NCBI GenBank assembly: GCA_031262685.1 | Contig: JAISHG010000063.1 | Location: 1 to 42,115, forward strand | Length of the DNA stretch: 42,115 bases | Origin: Lachnospiraceae bacterium | GTDB lineage: Bacteria > Bacillota > Clostridia > TANB77 > CAG-508 | Reading direction: 5' to 3' | Shown here: positions 15,034-24,410 of the stretch, piece by piece | How the letters are laid out: each line of letters begins with the position of its first letter | Numbering within the stretch: position 1 is the stretch's first letter | Program-made: the position numbers and the translations under genes | Notes under the pieces: model-generated | Seen by the model: only the letters and a program-made list of their open reading frames with translations | The model's database searches: none | What the model was told of the DNA's origin: nothing

Positions 15034-15501
15034 TTAGTCGTCTAATTCATCTTCGATAATTTGTTTTTTTTCTTCATTTTCTGGCTTTATATCTGCATTT
15101 TCTAAATTCTCACGTACTCGTTCTTTAAAAGATTCATTAGTCTGATTTTCTCCACAAGTAGGGCAATATGAATAGCTTATATCAATATTAGCGTAACATC
15201 TTTTACACTGCTTTTGGTTCTTTGATTTTAATATTTCCTGTTTTAACTCTTTTATTTCATTAGACAATTTATCTATTTTTTCACATTCATAATTCAAGTC
15301 TTCCCTAATACTTATGTCTTGTTCTCGTATATGTTTTTCGTAGACTTTTCGTCCAATATCTTCATATATTTCACGTATTCTAGATTTATTATCGTATATA
15401 CTTATTTTTTTCTTAGTTATTTTCGCAATTCTACCTGTCTTTTCTACCGTGCCTTTATATGTCTCGTTTGCCGTTTTTCCTATTTTATCTAAAAAATCCA
15501 T
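15034..15501 (-). CDS. Coiled-coil protein with C-terminal zinc ribbon
   Basis: A 155-residue cytoplasmic protein. Residues 1-90 are helical and charged with coiled-coil character (YECEKIDKLSNEIKELKQEIL). A zinc ribbon follows, CKRCYANIDISYSYCPTCG, then an acidic tail. Similar zinc-ribbon proteins are common in Clostridia without assigned function. GGAGG precedes ATG 15501. Its position downstream of gpsA-plsY-der may be incidental. Confidence 0.75.
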   Translation of the reverse strand: MDFLDKIGKTANETYKGTVEKTGRIAKITKKKISIYDNKSRIREIYEDIGRKVYEKHIREQDISIREDLNYECEKIDKLSNEIKELKQEILKSKNQKQCKRCYANIDISYSYCPTCGENQTNESFKERVRENLENADIKPENEEKKQIIEDELDD

Positions 15502-15579
15502 AATAATTTCCTCCTATATTTAAAAATATTATTACCTAAATAATATTTTTAATACAAGTAAACTATTATGGATTTTGAA

Positions 15580-16564
15580 TTATTCTGATTTTAATTTTCT
15601 AGTCATTAAACCTACTACTGCTTCTTTGGGTGATAAGTCATTATATAAAAGATTATATACCGCTTCTACTATTGGCATTTCTACACTGTTTAATTTTGCA
15701 AGTTTATATATTGTTTCTATATTGTCTATGCTTTCTATTGTCATTCCTACTAATGCTTTAGTTTCTTCTAAATTTTTGCCTGTACCAATCAAATATCCAG
15801 CTTTTCTATTTCTACTATGTTCACTATAGCAAGTTACAAGTAAATCTCCAAGACCTGTTAAACCATATAAAGTTTCTTTCTTTCCACCTATTTTCGTTGC
15901 CAATCTTGTAATTTCTACCAAACCTCTAGTTACCAGTGCTGCAATCGAGTTATCTCCTAAGTCCATTCCATTTGCAATACCTGCGCAAAATGCAATAATG
16001 TTTTTTGTTGCACCACCGAAGTTCAACGCCTTTAACATCATCAGATGTATATATTCTTACAGTTTCGCTAAAAAACTGTTGTTGTATTTTATTTTTTAAT
16101 TCTTCATTTTCGGACGCAATTACCATTGCAGTTGGAATATCTTTAGATACTTCTTCTGCATGGCTAGGTCCAGATAATATACCAACTTTATTGTTTGGTA
16201 ATTCTTCTTGTACAACTTCTCCCAATGTTTTTTGAGTTCCTTGTTCAAAACCTTTAGAACATATTATTATATATTGATTTGTAACATATTCTTTAAATTT
16301 ACTTATAGTTTCTCTTACAAATTTTGATGGTGTTACTATTAGTATGTATTCCGATTCTTCTATTACTTCTTTAAAATCTAGACTACAATATACATTGTCT
16401 GGGACAACTGCTTCTGGTAAAAACTTGCACTTTTTTTCTATGTTAATTATATCAGCTTCTTCTTTTGAAAAAGACCATATTTTAATATCATGATTTTGTT
16501 TTGCAAGATAAATTGCTAATGCAACTCCCCAGCTACCGCTTCCGATTATTGCTATTTTACTCAC
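15580..16564 (-). CDS. gpsA: Glycerol-3-phosphate dehydrogenase [NAD(P)+], interrupted by a +1 shift at CGG
   Basis: Reduces dihydroxyacetone phosphate to sn-glycerol 3-phosphate for phospholipid synthesis; PlsY, encoded next to it, uses the product. The N-terminal Rossmann motif GSGSWGVAL is at 8-16, CSKGFE at 102-107 and SGPSHAEE at 131-138. Frame 0 meets CGG after Val-Glu-Leu182 and stops 22 codons later. Skipping C16018 restores GGATKNIIAFCAGIANG with catalytic Lys187, then the C-terminal domain, 327 aa total, normal for GpsA. Start is GTG 16564 with GGAGG eight bases upstream, one base after the plsY stop. Confidence 0.95.
16015..16018 (-). other. Putative +1 recoding site C-GGT in gpsA
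   Basis: Minus-strand context GAA CTT CGG TGG. Skipping C16018 gives GAA CTT GGT GGT (Glu-Leu-Gly-Gly), the conserved GpsA sequence preceding the catalytic Lys. Confidence 0.78.
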
Positions 16565-16565
16565 T

Positions 16566-17198
16566 TTACTTGCCTCCTAATTTATTTTCACTACCATCCA
16601 TAATCCTTTTTATATTAGTTCTATGATTATATATTACTATTAATGCAATAAGAATTCCAAATATAATGTAATTTCCTTCTACGGTGTAACCCGTGTGTAT
16701 AATTAAAGTTAATACTGGGAATAGTAGTGCCGCCATTATTGAGCCTATTGACACTGTTCTTGTAAGTGCCATTACTAATAGTGCAAAAACTAAACATATT
16801 GCTCCAATTTGTAAATTTACCATTAAAAGCACTCCTAATGATGTTGCAACACCTTTGCCACCTTTAAATTTAAAAAATACTGGGAACGTATGCCCTAAAA
16901 TAACTGCTACTGAAGCTATTTGTACCAACAATGCTGAATTTGCATCTGGAACAATTTTAATAAACAACATCGCCATTAAAATTGCCACAACACCTTTTAG
17001 TGTATCAAATATTAATGTTAATATAGCAGCTCTTTTGCCTACGGTTCTTAAAACATTAGTTGCACCTGAACCATTGCTTCCCTTTTCTCTAACATCGAAA
17101 CCTGCTACTTTTTTACTATAAATAATAGAAAAACTTACACTTCCTATACAATATGCAATTACTGCAACTAGTATATTTAATATCATGAACCTATCCAT
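16566..17198 (-). CDS. plsY: Glycerol-3-phosphate acyltransferase PlsY
   Basis: Transfers acyl groups from acyl-phosphate to glycerol 3-phosphate at the membrane, the first step of phospholipid synthesis. Family motifs: YCIGSVSFSII, then GSNGSGATNVLRTVGK in the first loop, and GHTFPVFFKFKGGKGVATSLG. At least five hydrophobic helices are seen. The start is ATG 17198 with RBS GGGGAGG upstream, giving 210 aa; the upstream extension to 17225 is not needed. It overlaps the end of der by 8 bp and is followed by gpsA, so der-plsY-gpsA form an operon. Confidence 0.95.
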   Translation of the reverse strand: MDRFMILNILVAVIAYCIGSVSFSIIYSKKVAGFDVREKGSNGSGATNVLRTVGKRAAILTLIFDTLKGVVAILMAMLFIKIVPDANSALLVQIASVAVILGHTFPVFFKFKGGKGVATSLGVLLMVNLQIGAICLVFALLVMALTRTVSIGSIMAALLFPVLTLIIHTGYTVEGNYIIFGILIALIVIYNHRTNIKRIMDGSENKLGGK

Positions 17199-18522
17199 TT
17201 TTATCCTCCCCTTTTTCTCTTTCAATTACTCTTATTGGTGTTCCTTCTAGTCCAAAATTTTGTCTTATTTGATTTACCAAATACCTTTTGTAAGAAAAAT
17301 GAAACAACTCTTTATTATTCACAAATATTACAAAAGTAGGTGGTTTTGTAGACGCTTGAGTTGCATACAATATTTTTAATCTTCTGCCTTTATCTGTTGG
17401 TGGCTGAACAACTGCAATTGCTTCATTTATTACTTGATTTAACGTTGCTGTTGGGATTCTCATTGCATTTTGATTTGCAACATTGTTTATTAAATCGAAT
17501 AATTTGTCTACTCTTTGTCCAGTTTTAGCAGAAATAAATATTATTGGAGCATAACTTAAAAACGGTAAATTATTGTATATATCTTTTTTATATTTTTCGG
17601 ATGTTCCTGTTTCTTTTTCATACTCATCCCATTTGTTTACAACAACTATTATTCCTTTTCCGGCATCATGTGCTTCTCCTACAATTTTTGAATCTTGCTC
17701 TGTTACCCCTTCGTTTGCATCAATTAGCATTAAACATACATCTGACCTCTCGATTGCTAAAATCGAACGCATAACACTATATTTTTCTACAGATTCTGTA
17801 ACCTTACTTTTTCTTCTAATTCCTGCTGTATCTATTAAATTATATTTTCCTTTATCGTTTTCGTAATATGAATCTATTGCATCTCTAGTTGTCCCCGCCA
17901 CATCACTTACTATTACTCTGTTTTCGTCTAAGATTTTATTTACCAACGACGATTTTCCAACATTAGGTTTCCCAATTATTGCAACATTTATTACTTCTGA
18001 TTCGTTTTCACCAACATTTTCGTCTGGTAATTTATTATATATTTCGTCTAGTATATCTCCTATTCCTAAAGCATTTACAGAAGATACTGGATATGGATCG
18101 CCTATTCCCAAATTATAAAATTCGTATAAATCTTCTGATGTTTTACCAATATTATCTGATTTATTACAAACTAGAAGAACTGGTTTTTTAGATTTTTTAA
18201 GCATTAGTGCAATATCTTTATCTGCTTCTGTTACACCTTGTTTTATATCTGTTAAAAATACAATTACATTCGCTATATTTATTGCAATGTTAGCTTGCTC
18301 TTTCATTTGAATTGATATTTTGTCTTCTCCTGCTATTTCGATTCCGCCGGTATCTACCAAAGTGAAATTTCTATTTCTCCATGTAGCATCAGCATATACT
18401 CTATCTCTTGTAACACCAGATTTATCTTCTACTATAGATATTCTTTTACCAACTATGTAATTGAAAAATGTAGATTTCCCAACATTTGGCCTTCCTACTA
18501 TTGCTACTACTGGCTTTTGCAT
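17191..18522 (-). CDS. der: Ribosome-associated GTPase Der (EngA)
   Basis: A double-GTPase needed for 50S subunit assembly. Two complete G domains are present: GRPNVGKST at 10-18 with DTGG near 58 and NKSD near 119, then GKPNVGKSS near 182 with DTAG near 229 and NKWDE near 294. The C-terminal KH-like domain carries PPTFVIFVNN and RYLVNQIRQNFGLEGTPIR. The 443-residue length is typical. GGAGG precedes ATG 18522. No in-frame CGG. Confidence 0.97.
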   Translation of the reverse strand: MQKPVVAIVGRPNVGKSTFFNYIVGKRISIVEDKSGVTRDRVYADATWRNRNFTLVDTGGIEIAGEDKISIQMKEQANIAINIANVIVFLTDIKQGVTEADKDIALMLKKSKKPVLLVCNKSDNIGKTSEDLYEFYNLGIGDPYPVSSVNALGIGDILDEIYNKLPDENVGENESEVINVAIIGKPNVGKSSLVNKILDENRVIVSDVAGTTRDAIDSYYENDKGKYNLIDTAGIRRKSKVTESVEKYSVMRSILAIERSDVCLMLIDANEGVTEQDSKIVGEAHDAGKGIIVVVNKWDEYEKETGTSEKYKKDIYNNLPFLSYAPIIFISAKTGQRVDKLFDLINNVANQNAMRIPTATLNQVINEAIAVVQPPTDKGRRLKILYATQASTKPPTFVIFVNNKELFHFSYKRYLVNQIRQNFGLEGTPIRVIEREKGEDKNG

Positions 18523-18543
18523 AATAATTCTCCTCCTTTTAGT

Positions 18544-19032
18544 CTATATAAAGTATAATGCAATAAGCGCTCCTACCCCTGCAAAAGGTAACCATTTATT
18601 AACAGTTTGCTTAATTTCCTCTGCTTGCTTAGCTATTTGTGCATCAACATCTTCATCGGTAAATCCTAGTTTTATGTGATCTATATGCTTATATCTAAAT
18701 GTTACATTAAATTCAATTGTCTGATTCCTTTTAAAATTGTCTATTTTTACGTAATTAGTTCCCATGTATGCACCGTCACTATAAAAATCTATTTTAAGTG
18801 CAGTTCTATTAATTAAAGAATTTGTTGTGTTTTTTATTTGCCCATTAACATATCCATTAGCAGCAGTAGCTTTAGCTTCATTCAAAATTATTTCTGGAGA
18901 ACTTGCTATTCTTTCGTACGAATCAATATTCTTATATGAATTTGTTATAAAATGAAAAGTCACAAAGTCTGTAAACAAATATATTAAAGCTATTAGTATA
19001 ACATACCATAAAAATGTTTTTAATCTATCCAT
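18544..19032 (-). CDS. Membrane-anchored protein of unknown function
   Basis: A 162-residue protein with an N-terminal transmembrane helix (about 7-28), an extracytoplasmic domain with alternating beta segments (VNGQIKNTTNSLINRTALKIDFY, NQTIEFNVTFRY) resembling FxLYD-type domains, and a second hydrophobic segment at the extreme C-terminus (LPFAGVGALIALYFI). It ends 22 bp before der and begins about 50 bp after mltG, in the same direction. No assigned function. Confidence 0.72.
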   Translation of the reverse strand: MDRLKTFLWYVILIALIYLFTDFVTFHFITNSYKNIDSYERIASSPEIILNEAKATAANGYVNGQIKNTTNSLINRTALKIDFYSDGAYMGTNYVKIDNFKRNQTIEFNVTFRYKHIDHIKLGFTDEDVDAQIAKQAEEIKQTVNKWLPFAGVGALIALYFI

Positions 19033-19081
19033 AATATACTCCTTCTATTACTATAAATTAGGACATCTATCCCTTGCAATT

Positions 19082-20185
19082 TTAAAATTCGAACCACAGA
19101 TTATTTGCTCTTAGTTCATCAATTTTTGCATTATGCTGTGCATCTGTTTTAGTAAAATAAACCTTACCATTTTTATCTGCCACAAAGAATAAGTAATCTG
19201 TATCATTTGGATTTAATGCCGCTTCTATAGATGCTTCTGCTACAGATGCTATTGGTCCTACTGGAAGTTTTCCTTCCATGTTTGGTCCTCTTGTGTTGTA
19301 TGGGTTGTTTGATTTAAGTTCAGATACTCTTAAATCTCTTTCCCCAATTTCAATTTTAGCAGCATAATATGTTGTAACGTCGCTACCAATTGCCATTCTT
19401 TGCTTTAATCTGTTGTATATTACACTTGATATATCTTTTCTGTCGGAATCATATATTCCCTCTGTTTCTATTATTGAAGCTATTGTTAATATTTGATGCA
19501 TAGTAAATTGTTTCTTTGCAAGTTCATTTTGATATTCTTCTTTGTACTTTTCTAGAACTTCTTCCATTTTATCTAACATCACTTTAAAAATTTCTTCTAC
19601 TTTTACATCTTCATTTTCGAAGAAATATGTGTCTGGATATAAATACCCTTCTAGTGAATAGTATATATTCGGATTTTTTATTTCATCTGTAATAAACCAA
19701 TACTTTTCTATTAGTGAATCTAAATACTCTTCATCTTTCAATGTTTCATATACATCTTCTTTTGTATTGTTTGTATTATTTTCTATTGTTTCGGCTATCC
19801 CTCTAATGTTCTTTCCTTCTATAAATGTTATTGCAAGTTGGTTATCTTTATATACTTTACCAGATTGCAAACTTTTTGCTATTTCTTCTAAGGTCATGTT
19901 TTTATATAGTTCATATTTACCGGCTTGAAAATCTGATAAATTGTTTAGTTTTACATATATTTTGAAAGCCTCTTTACTTTTTATTAAGTTACTATCTTTT
20001 AACATTTGTGCTATTGAATCTACAGTTGTTCCAAGTTTTACTTCTACTGATACTTTTTCACTTTCTGTAGATACAGGCTGAATCATTACGTTGTACCATA
20101 TAACCGGCGTTCCTATAATTAGTAAGGCTAATACTACAATTGCTACTATTATAATTTTTACTTTCTTCGCTTTATTTTGTTCCAC
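19082..20185 (-). CDS. mltG: Endolytic murein transglycosylase MltG
   Basis: Cleaves nascent peptidoglycan strands at the outer membrane face, probably terminating glycan synthesis. One N-terminal helix (about 9-31) anchors the YceG/MltG domain. The catalytic-region sequence IASIIETEG with the conserved Glu, SDVTTYYA, and YNTRGPNMEGKLPVGPIASVAE are diagnostic, and YLFFVADKNGKVYFT closes the domain. 367 residues is normal. The start is GTG 20185 with GGAGG seven bases upstream. Confidence 0.95.
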   Translation of the reverse strand: MEQNKAKKVKIIIVAIVVLALLIIGTPVIWYNVMIQPVSTESEKVSVEVKLGTTVDSIAQMLKDSNLIKSKEAFKIYVKLNNLSDFQAGKYELYKNMTLEEIAKSLQSGKVYKDNQLAITFIEGKNIRGIAETIENNTNNTKEDVYETLKDEEYLDSLIEKYWFITDEIKNPNIYYSLEGYLYPDTYFFENEDVKVEEIFKVMLDKMEEVLEKYKEEYQNELAKKQFTMHQILTIASIIETEGIYDSDRKDISSVIYNRLKQRMAIGSDVTTYYAAKIEIGERDLRVSELKSNNPYNTRGPNMEGKLPVGPIASVAEASIEAALNPNDTDYLFFVADKNGKVYFTKTDAQHNAKIDELRANNLWFEF

Positions 20186-20370
20186 AAAAATACCTCCAAA
20201 TTATATCTTAAACTATATCATGTTTTGGAGTAAAATGTCTATTAAAAATCATATTTTTTTGTTTTATGAAATAAATATTTATATACAGTAAAATATTCAT
20301 ATATCCCTTTATTTTTGTCTAATTTTGTAGTACAATAGATATTGATGTTAGAAAGTAGGAGGTAGATTTT

Positions 20371-20808
20371 ATGTGGCAAGTTTGGTTAATTCTTGCAGGA
20401 GTATTTTTTATACTTGAAGCTGTTACAACTGGATTTTTAATTTTTTGGTTAGGGCTAGGTGCTATTATAGCGGCGGTTACAAGTTTTATTCCATTTGTAG
20501 GAGATAATGTATTTATTCAAACTGCAATATTTGTTATAAGCTCTACTATACTAATTCTATCAACGAAACCATTGGTAAATAAATATTTTGATAACAAAAA
20601 ATCGGTTCTTACAAATTCTTATTCACTAATTGGAAAAAAAGCTATCGTTATTAAAGATATCAATTCTTTAGATGGCACAGGACAAATAAAAGTAAACGGT
20701 GAGGTTTGGTCTGCCAAACCAGAAATAGACGATGGAACAATAGCAAAAGGCACAGAGGTAGAAATTTTAGGGATAGATGGAGTCAAAACCGTTGTGACAC
20801 CAGTATGA
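20371..20808 (+). CDS. NfeD-like membrane protein
   Basis: A 145-residue short NfeD: hydrophobic helices in the first 70 residues (ILAGVFFILEAVTTGFLIFWLGLGAIIAA, then FIQTAIFVISSTILILS) and a C-terminal OB-fold domain (SLIGKKAIVIKDINSLDGTGQIKVNGEVWSA). NfeD proteins partner SPFH proteins in membrane microdomains; the SPFH gene follows in the same direction, separated by a repeat-containing spacer. AGGAGG precedes ATG 20371. Confidence 0.93.
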   Translation: MWQVWLILAGVFFILEAVTTGFLIFWLGLGAIIAAVTSFIPFVGDNVFIQTAIFVISSTILILSTKPLVNKYFDNKKSVLTNSYSLIGKKAIVIKDINSLDGTGQIKVNGEVWSAKPEIDDGTIAKGTEVEILGIDGVKTVVTPV

Positions 20809-20825
20809 TAATAATCATGACCATA

Positions 20826-20882
20826 TTTTTTTGTAGGGACGTGGTTCGTTGTAGGGGCGTATTGCATACGCCCTACCCGTTA
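20826..20882. repeat. Palindromic GTAGGGGCG repeat between nfeD and the SPFH gene
   Basis: GTAGGGGCGTATTGCATACGCCCTACC is the inverse of the element at 3150 with the same GCGTATTGCATACGC palindromic core, preceded by a partial copy TTGTAGGGACG. It sits inside an otherwise operon-like pair. Confidence 0.78.
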
Positions 20883-20953
20883 GAAAGACCAAACTCCGCC
20901 CTATTTCATATGTTATTTAATTTTATATTTATATTTTAAAAGGAGGAAATTAC

Positions 20954-21856
20954 ATGCCATTTTTAGTAATATTACTAATTATCATCTTAGTATTGGCAAT
21001 AAAATCAATCAAAGTAGTTAGACAAGCAGAAGTTTACGTTATAGAAAGACTTGGTAAATTTAACAAAATTGCAGATGCAGGACTTACAATCATAATTCCA
21101 TTTGTAGACCATGTTCGTAGCGTAGTTAGTTTAAAAGAACAAACTATGGACATCCCACCACAAGGAGTTATTACAGAAGACAATGTTACAATTACAATAG
21201 ACACTGTTGTGTTCTATCAAATTACAGACCCAGCAAAGGCTGTGTACGAAATTCAATCTCTAAAAAAAGGTATTGAATACTTAGCAATAACTACAATACG
21301 TGATATTGTTGGTAAAATGGATTTAGACTCAACATTTAGTTCAAGAGATGCTATTAACAATAAGTTACGTGTTATCCTAGATGAAGCAACAGATAAATGG
21401 GGATGTAAAGTAAACAGAGTGGAAATAAAAGACATTACTCCACCAGCAGACATTAAAGACGCAATGGAAAAACAAATGAATGCAGAAAGAAATAAAAGAG
21501 CTGCTATATTATCTGCAGAAGGAGAAAAACAAGCTGCTATTACAATAGCAGAAGGACGTAAAGAAGCTGCTATATTAGAAGCGGATGCAGAAAAAGAAGC
21601 TCAAATAAGAAGAGCAGCCGGAGAAGCACAAGCTATAAAAGAAGTAGCTAATGCAAAGGCTAAAGAAATACAATTAGTGTACGATGCAATTAAAGCATCT
21701 AATCCAGACGATAAATTAGTTCAATTAAAATCTTTAGAAGCATTAGAGCAAATTGCTAACGGAGAAGCGAATAAAGTATTTATTCCATTCGAAGCAACAC
21801 AAGCATTATCTACACTAGGAGCTGTTAAAGAAATTTTTAAAGACGATAAAAAGTAA
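20954..21856 (+). CDS. SPFH/Band 7 (stomatin, QmcA-like) protein
   Basis: A 300-residue SPFH protein with an N-terminal membrane helix (2-17), the Band 7 domain starting VRQAEVYVIERLGKFNK, and the hallmark VSLKEQTMDIPPQGVITEDNV and RVEIKDITPP. A long Ala/Glu-rich coiled-coil heptad region (about 180-235) drives oligomerisation. It would form membrane rafts with the neighbouring NfeD protein. AAAAGGAGG precedes ATG 20954. Confidence 0.95.
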   Translation: MPFLVILLIIILVLAIKSIKVVRQAEVYVIERLGKFNKIADAGLTIIIPFVDHVRSVVSLKEQTMDIPPQGVITEDNVTITIDTVVFYQITDPAKAVYEIQSLKKGIEYLAITTIRDIVGKMDLDSTFSSRDAINNKLRVILDEATDKWGCKVNRVEIKDITPPADIKDAMEKQMNAERNKRAAILSAEGEKQAAITIAEGRKEAAILEADAEKEAQIRRAAGEAQAIKEVANAKAKEIQLVYDAIKASNPDDKLVQLKSLEALEQIANGEANKVFIPFEATQALSTLGAVKEIFKDDKK

Positions 21857-21870
21857 TAGAGTTTTCTATC

Positions 21871-21937
21871 TTTAAGGTTGCAAATTGCAACCTTAAGTTT
21901 AACAAAAAATAAAAAGCGGATTTACTCCGCTTTTTTT
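21871..21937. terminator. Two hairpins between SPFH gene and aspS
   Basis: CTTAAGGTTGCAA / TTGCAACCTTAAG follows the SPFH stop, then AAAAAGCGGA / TCCGCTTTTT with a T run at 21911-21937 ends both transcripts. The second overlaps the last codons of aspS. Confidence 0.85.
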
Positions 21938-23682
21938 ATGTCTATTTTTATGTGTACATCTCTTAATTGTGCATCTGTTACTTCTCCTGGTGCACCCATT
22001 AGTAAATCTTGTGCTTTACTATTCATTGGGAATGCTATAACTTCTCTTATGTTTGGTTCTTCTGCGATTAACATTATCATTCTGTCTACTCCTGGTGCAA
22101 TTCCAGCATGTGGTGGTGCTCCATAAGAAAATGCATTATATAGTGCAGGGAATTTTTTCTCTATATGTTCTTTTGTATACCCTGCTATTTCGAAGGCTTT
22201 TTCCATTATCTCTGGAGAATGATTTCTTACCGCTCCAGAAGATAATTCTATACCGTTACATACTATATCGTATTGATATGCAAATATTTCTAATGGATTT
22301 TTTGTACTTAATGCTTCTAGCCCACCTTGTGGCATTGAGAATGGATTATGACTAAATATTATTTTTCCTTCTTCTAATTCAAACATTGGGAAATCTACTA
22401 TCCAGCAAAACTTAAATACATCTTTTTCTAGTAAATCTAATCTTTGTCCTAATTCTGTTCTTATTTGTCCTGCAAGAATTTCTACTAATCCTTTTTGTTC
22501 TGCAACAAAGAATATTGCATCTCCTGCACTGCTTGAAGTTCTAGTTAATAATTCTTCTCTATAATTATCTGGTATAAATTTTGCAATTGGTCCTTGGAAT
22601 GTTCTGTCATCATTTACTCTAAGCCATGCTAAGCCTTTTGCTTTACATTCTGATATTGCAAAATCTGTCATGCCATCGAAGAAACTTCTTGGCTGGTCTT
22701 TTACATTATGAACAGCAACAACTCTTACAATTTTATTCTTGAAAGCATTAAAGTCTATATTTTCGAATATATCTGTTACATCTTCTATTATTAATGGATT
22801 TCTTAAATCTGGTTTATCTGAACCGTATTTAAGCATCGCATCATTGTACGAAATTCTTGGGAATGGATACTCTGCAATTCTTTTGGTTGTAAATGTTTTA
22901 AATGTATTGTACATAACGTCTTCCATTACACCAAAAACATCTTCTTGTGTTGCAAATGCCATTTCCATATCTAATTGATAAAACTCACCTGGAGCTCTGT
23001 CTGCTCTCGCATCTTCGTCTCTAAAACATGGAGCAATTTGAAAATATTTATCTATTCCAGATACCATTAGTAATTGTTTAAATTGCTGTGGTGCCTGTGG
23101 AAGTGCGTAAAATTTACCTTCGTGCACTCTACTTGGAACTAAATAATCTCTAGCACCTTCTGGAGATGAACTTGTTAATATAGGTGTTTGAACCTCTGTG
23201 AAGTTTTTACTAATCATTTGCTCTCTTAAGTATTGAATTATTTTTGCTCTCAATAAAATGTTGTTTTTCAATTTCTCTGAACGTAAGTCTAAAAATCTGT
23301 ATTGTAGTCTTAAATCTTCTCTTACTTCTTTGTCTGAATTCACTTCGAATGGAAGATTTTTAAGTCTTTTCCCTAATATAGTTACTGTGTCTATTACTAC
23401 TTCTATTTCTCCTGTTTTAATGTTCTTATTTATTGTTGCGTCTTCTCTTTTTCTAACTGTTCCAACAACTGATACTGTTGACTCTACTGGTATTCTTTGT
23501 ACTTCGTCAACTTTATTTACATCTTGTGTTATTATTTGTGTTATTCCGTATTGATCTCTCAAATCTATAAATACTACTCCGCCTAGGTCTCTAACAGATT
23601 GTACCCAACCTGCTAATTTTACAGTTTCTCCAACATTGTCTACTCTTAATTCTCCACAACTATTTGTCCTATATTCGTTCAT
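21922..23682 (-). CDS. aspS: Aspartyl-tRNA synthetase (bacterial type)
   Basis: Charges tRNA-Asp. The 586-residue length with a GAD insertion domain is bacterial-type. N-terminal OB-fold: VKLAGWVQSVRDLGGVVFIDLRDQYG. Class II motif 2: CFRDEDARADRAPGEFYQLDMEM near 218-240. Motif 3: GIAPGVDRMIML near 530. No in-frame CGG was found, even though the class II motifs are Arg-rich. A possible RBS is a GGGG run 6-10 bases before ATG 23682. Confidence 0.97.
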   Translation of the reverse strand: MNEYRTNSCGELRVDNVGETVKLAGWVQSVRDLGGVVFIDLRDQYGITQIITQDVNKVDEVQRIPVESTVSVVGTVRKREDATINKNIKTGEIEVVIDTVTILGKRLKNLPFEVNSDKEVREDLRLQYRFLDLRSEKLKNNILLRAKIIQYLREQMISKNFTEVQTPILTSSSPEGARDYLVPSRVHEGKFYALPQAPQQFKQLLMVSGIDKYFQIAPCFRDEDARADRAPGEFYQLDMEMAFATQEDVFGVMEDVMYNTFKTFTTKRIAEYPFPRISYNDAMLKYGSDKPDLRNPLIIEDVTDIFENIDFNAFKNKIVRVVAVHNVKDQPRSFFDGMTDFAISECKAKGLAWLRVNDDRTFQGPIAKFIPDNYREELLTRTSSSAGDAIFFVAEQKGLVEILAGQIRTELGQRLDLLEKDVFKFCWIVDFPMFELEEGKIIFSHNPFSMPQGGLEALSTKNPLEIFAYQYDIVCNGIELSSGAVRNHSPEIMEKAFEIAGYTKEHIEKKFPALYNAFSYGAPPHAGIAPGVDRMIMLIAEEPNIREVIAFPMNSKAQDLLMGAPGEVTDAQLRDVHIKIDIKKAE

Positions 23683-23774
23683 AAATACCCCCCGATTTTA
23701 AAACATGGGCAACCTAAAAAATGCCCTTACGATTGATATATTATACACTAAATATCATCTTTTGCAAATATAAA

Positions 23775-23807
23775 AAACTTATATTATAAATTATTAAAAT
23801 ATAAGTT
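23775..23807 (-). terminator. Terminator of the rhodanese gene
   Basis: AAACTTATATT / AATATAAGTTT stem followed on the minus strand by a T-rich stretch, directly downstream of the stop at 23814. Confidence 0.75.
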
Positions 23808-23813
23808 TACTAT

Positions 23814-24159
23814 TTACATATTATTTAGGCCACCTTGTATATTATATACATTTCTATAACCCATTTGTTTAAGAATTGTTTGTGCCTTTTTACTTCGCGC
23901 ACCACTTTGACAATATAAAACTATAACTCTTGATTTGTCTGGTACAGCTTTAGCGATTTTTCCAGACATCTCATATGTTGGAATTAATTTTGCTCCTCTC
24001 AAATGATATTCATTGTATTCTTGCAGACTTCTAACATCTATTAAAATACCATTATATCTTTGAATTATATTGTATGCATTGTCAACTGTAATATCGTCTG
24101 GTGCTCTATATAGTAAATTTCTACGCGCATTTCGACATCCGCACTCTTAAGTTTAACAT
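23814..24159 (-). CDS. Rhodanese-like sulfurtransferase, interrupted by a +1 shift at CGG
   Basis: A single-domain rhodanese carrying persulfide on Cys83 within LYCQSGARSKKA; DVRS at 41-44 and the terminal NIQGGL complete the fold. Without a shift the reading frame has no plausible start: it runs upstream to a stop at 24147-24149 with no ATG, GTG or TTG before the conserved core. ATG 24157-24159, with an AAGCGAAGA purine tract upstream, opens MLNLRV in the +1-offset frame. Skipping C24141 in GTG CGG ATG gives Gly7-Cys8 and joins it to the rhodanese, 114 aa total. Confidence 0.82.
24138..24141 (-). other. Putative +1 recoding site C-GGA near the rhodanese start
   Basis: Minus-strand context AGA GTG CGG ATG TCG. 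Skipping C24141 gives AGA GTG GGA TGT CGA, linking the only credible start codon to the rhodanese frame. Confidence 0.65.
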
Positions 24160-24221
24160 AGTCTTCGCTTCTTTCTATTATTAGAATATTTGGGAACACC
24201 AAGCCCTCTAATCCAATTTAT

Positions 24222-24388
24222 TAAAATAAGAAAAGTGACTTCGTCACATGTGCAATATGCTTCGCATTATTGCACGGACTAATGAAACTTGACCTTGTTG
24301 AATAGGAAAAACCTTCGATTTTTCCTATTCAATAAAATGATTTTTATGAGCAACAAAAAACCATTAATATATAATATTAATGGTTTGT
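24222..24388. terminator. Cluster of hairpins between rhodanese and secF
   Basis: Successive inverted repeats occupy this 170-bp gene-free stretch: AAGTGACTTCGTCAC, TGCAATATGCTTCGCATTATTGCA, GAATAGGAAAAA/TTTTTCCTATTC (24300-24330) and AAACCATTAATAT/ATATTAATGGTTT (24358-24386). The last has a T run on the minus strand and probably terminates the secD-secF operon. Confidence 0.65.
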
Positions 24389-24410
24389 ATTTTTTGTTCA
24401 TTAATTCTTT

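Noticed and set aside
20210-20370. Riboswitch or T-box leaders upstream of nfeD, aspS or others
   Set aside because: I saw no conserved T-box NGGN bulge, S-box or similar core in the leaders; the upstream gaps are short or hold simple hairpins.
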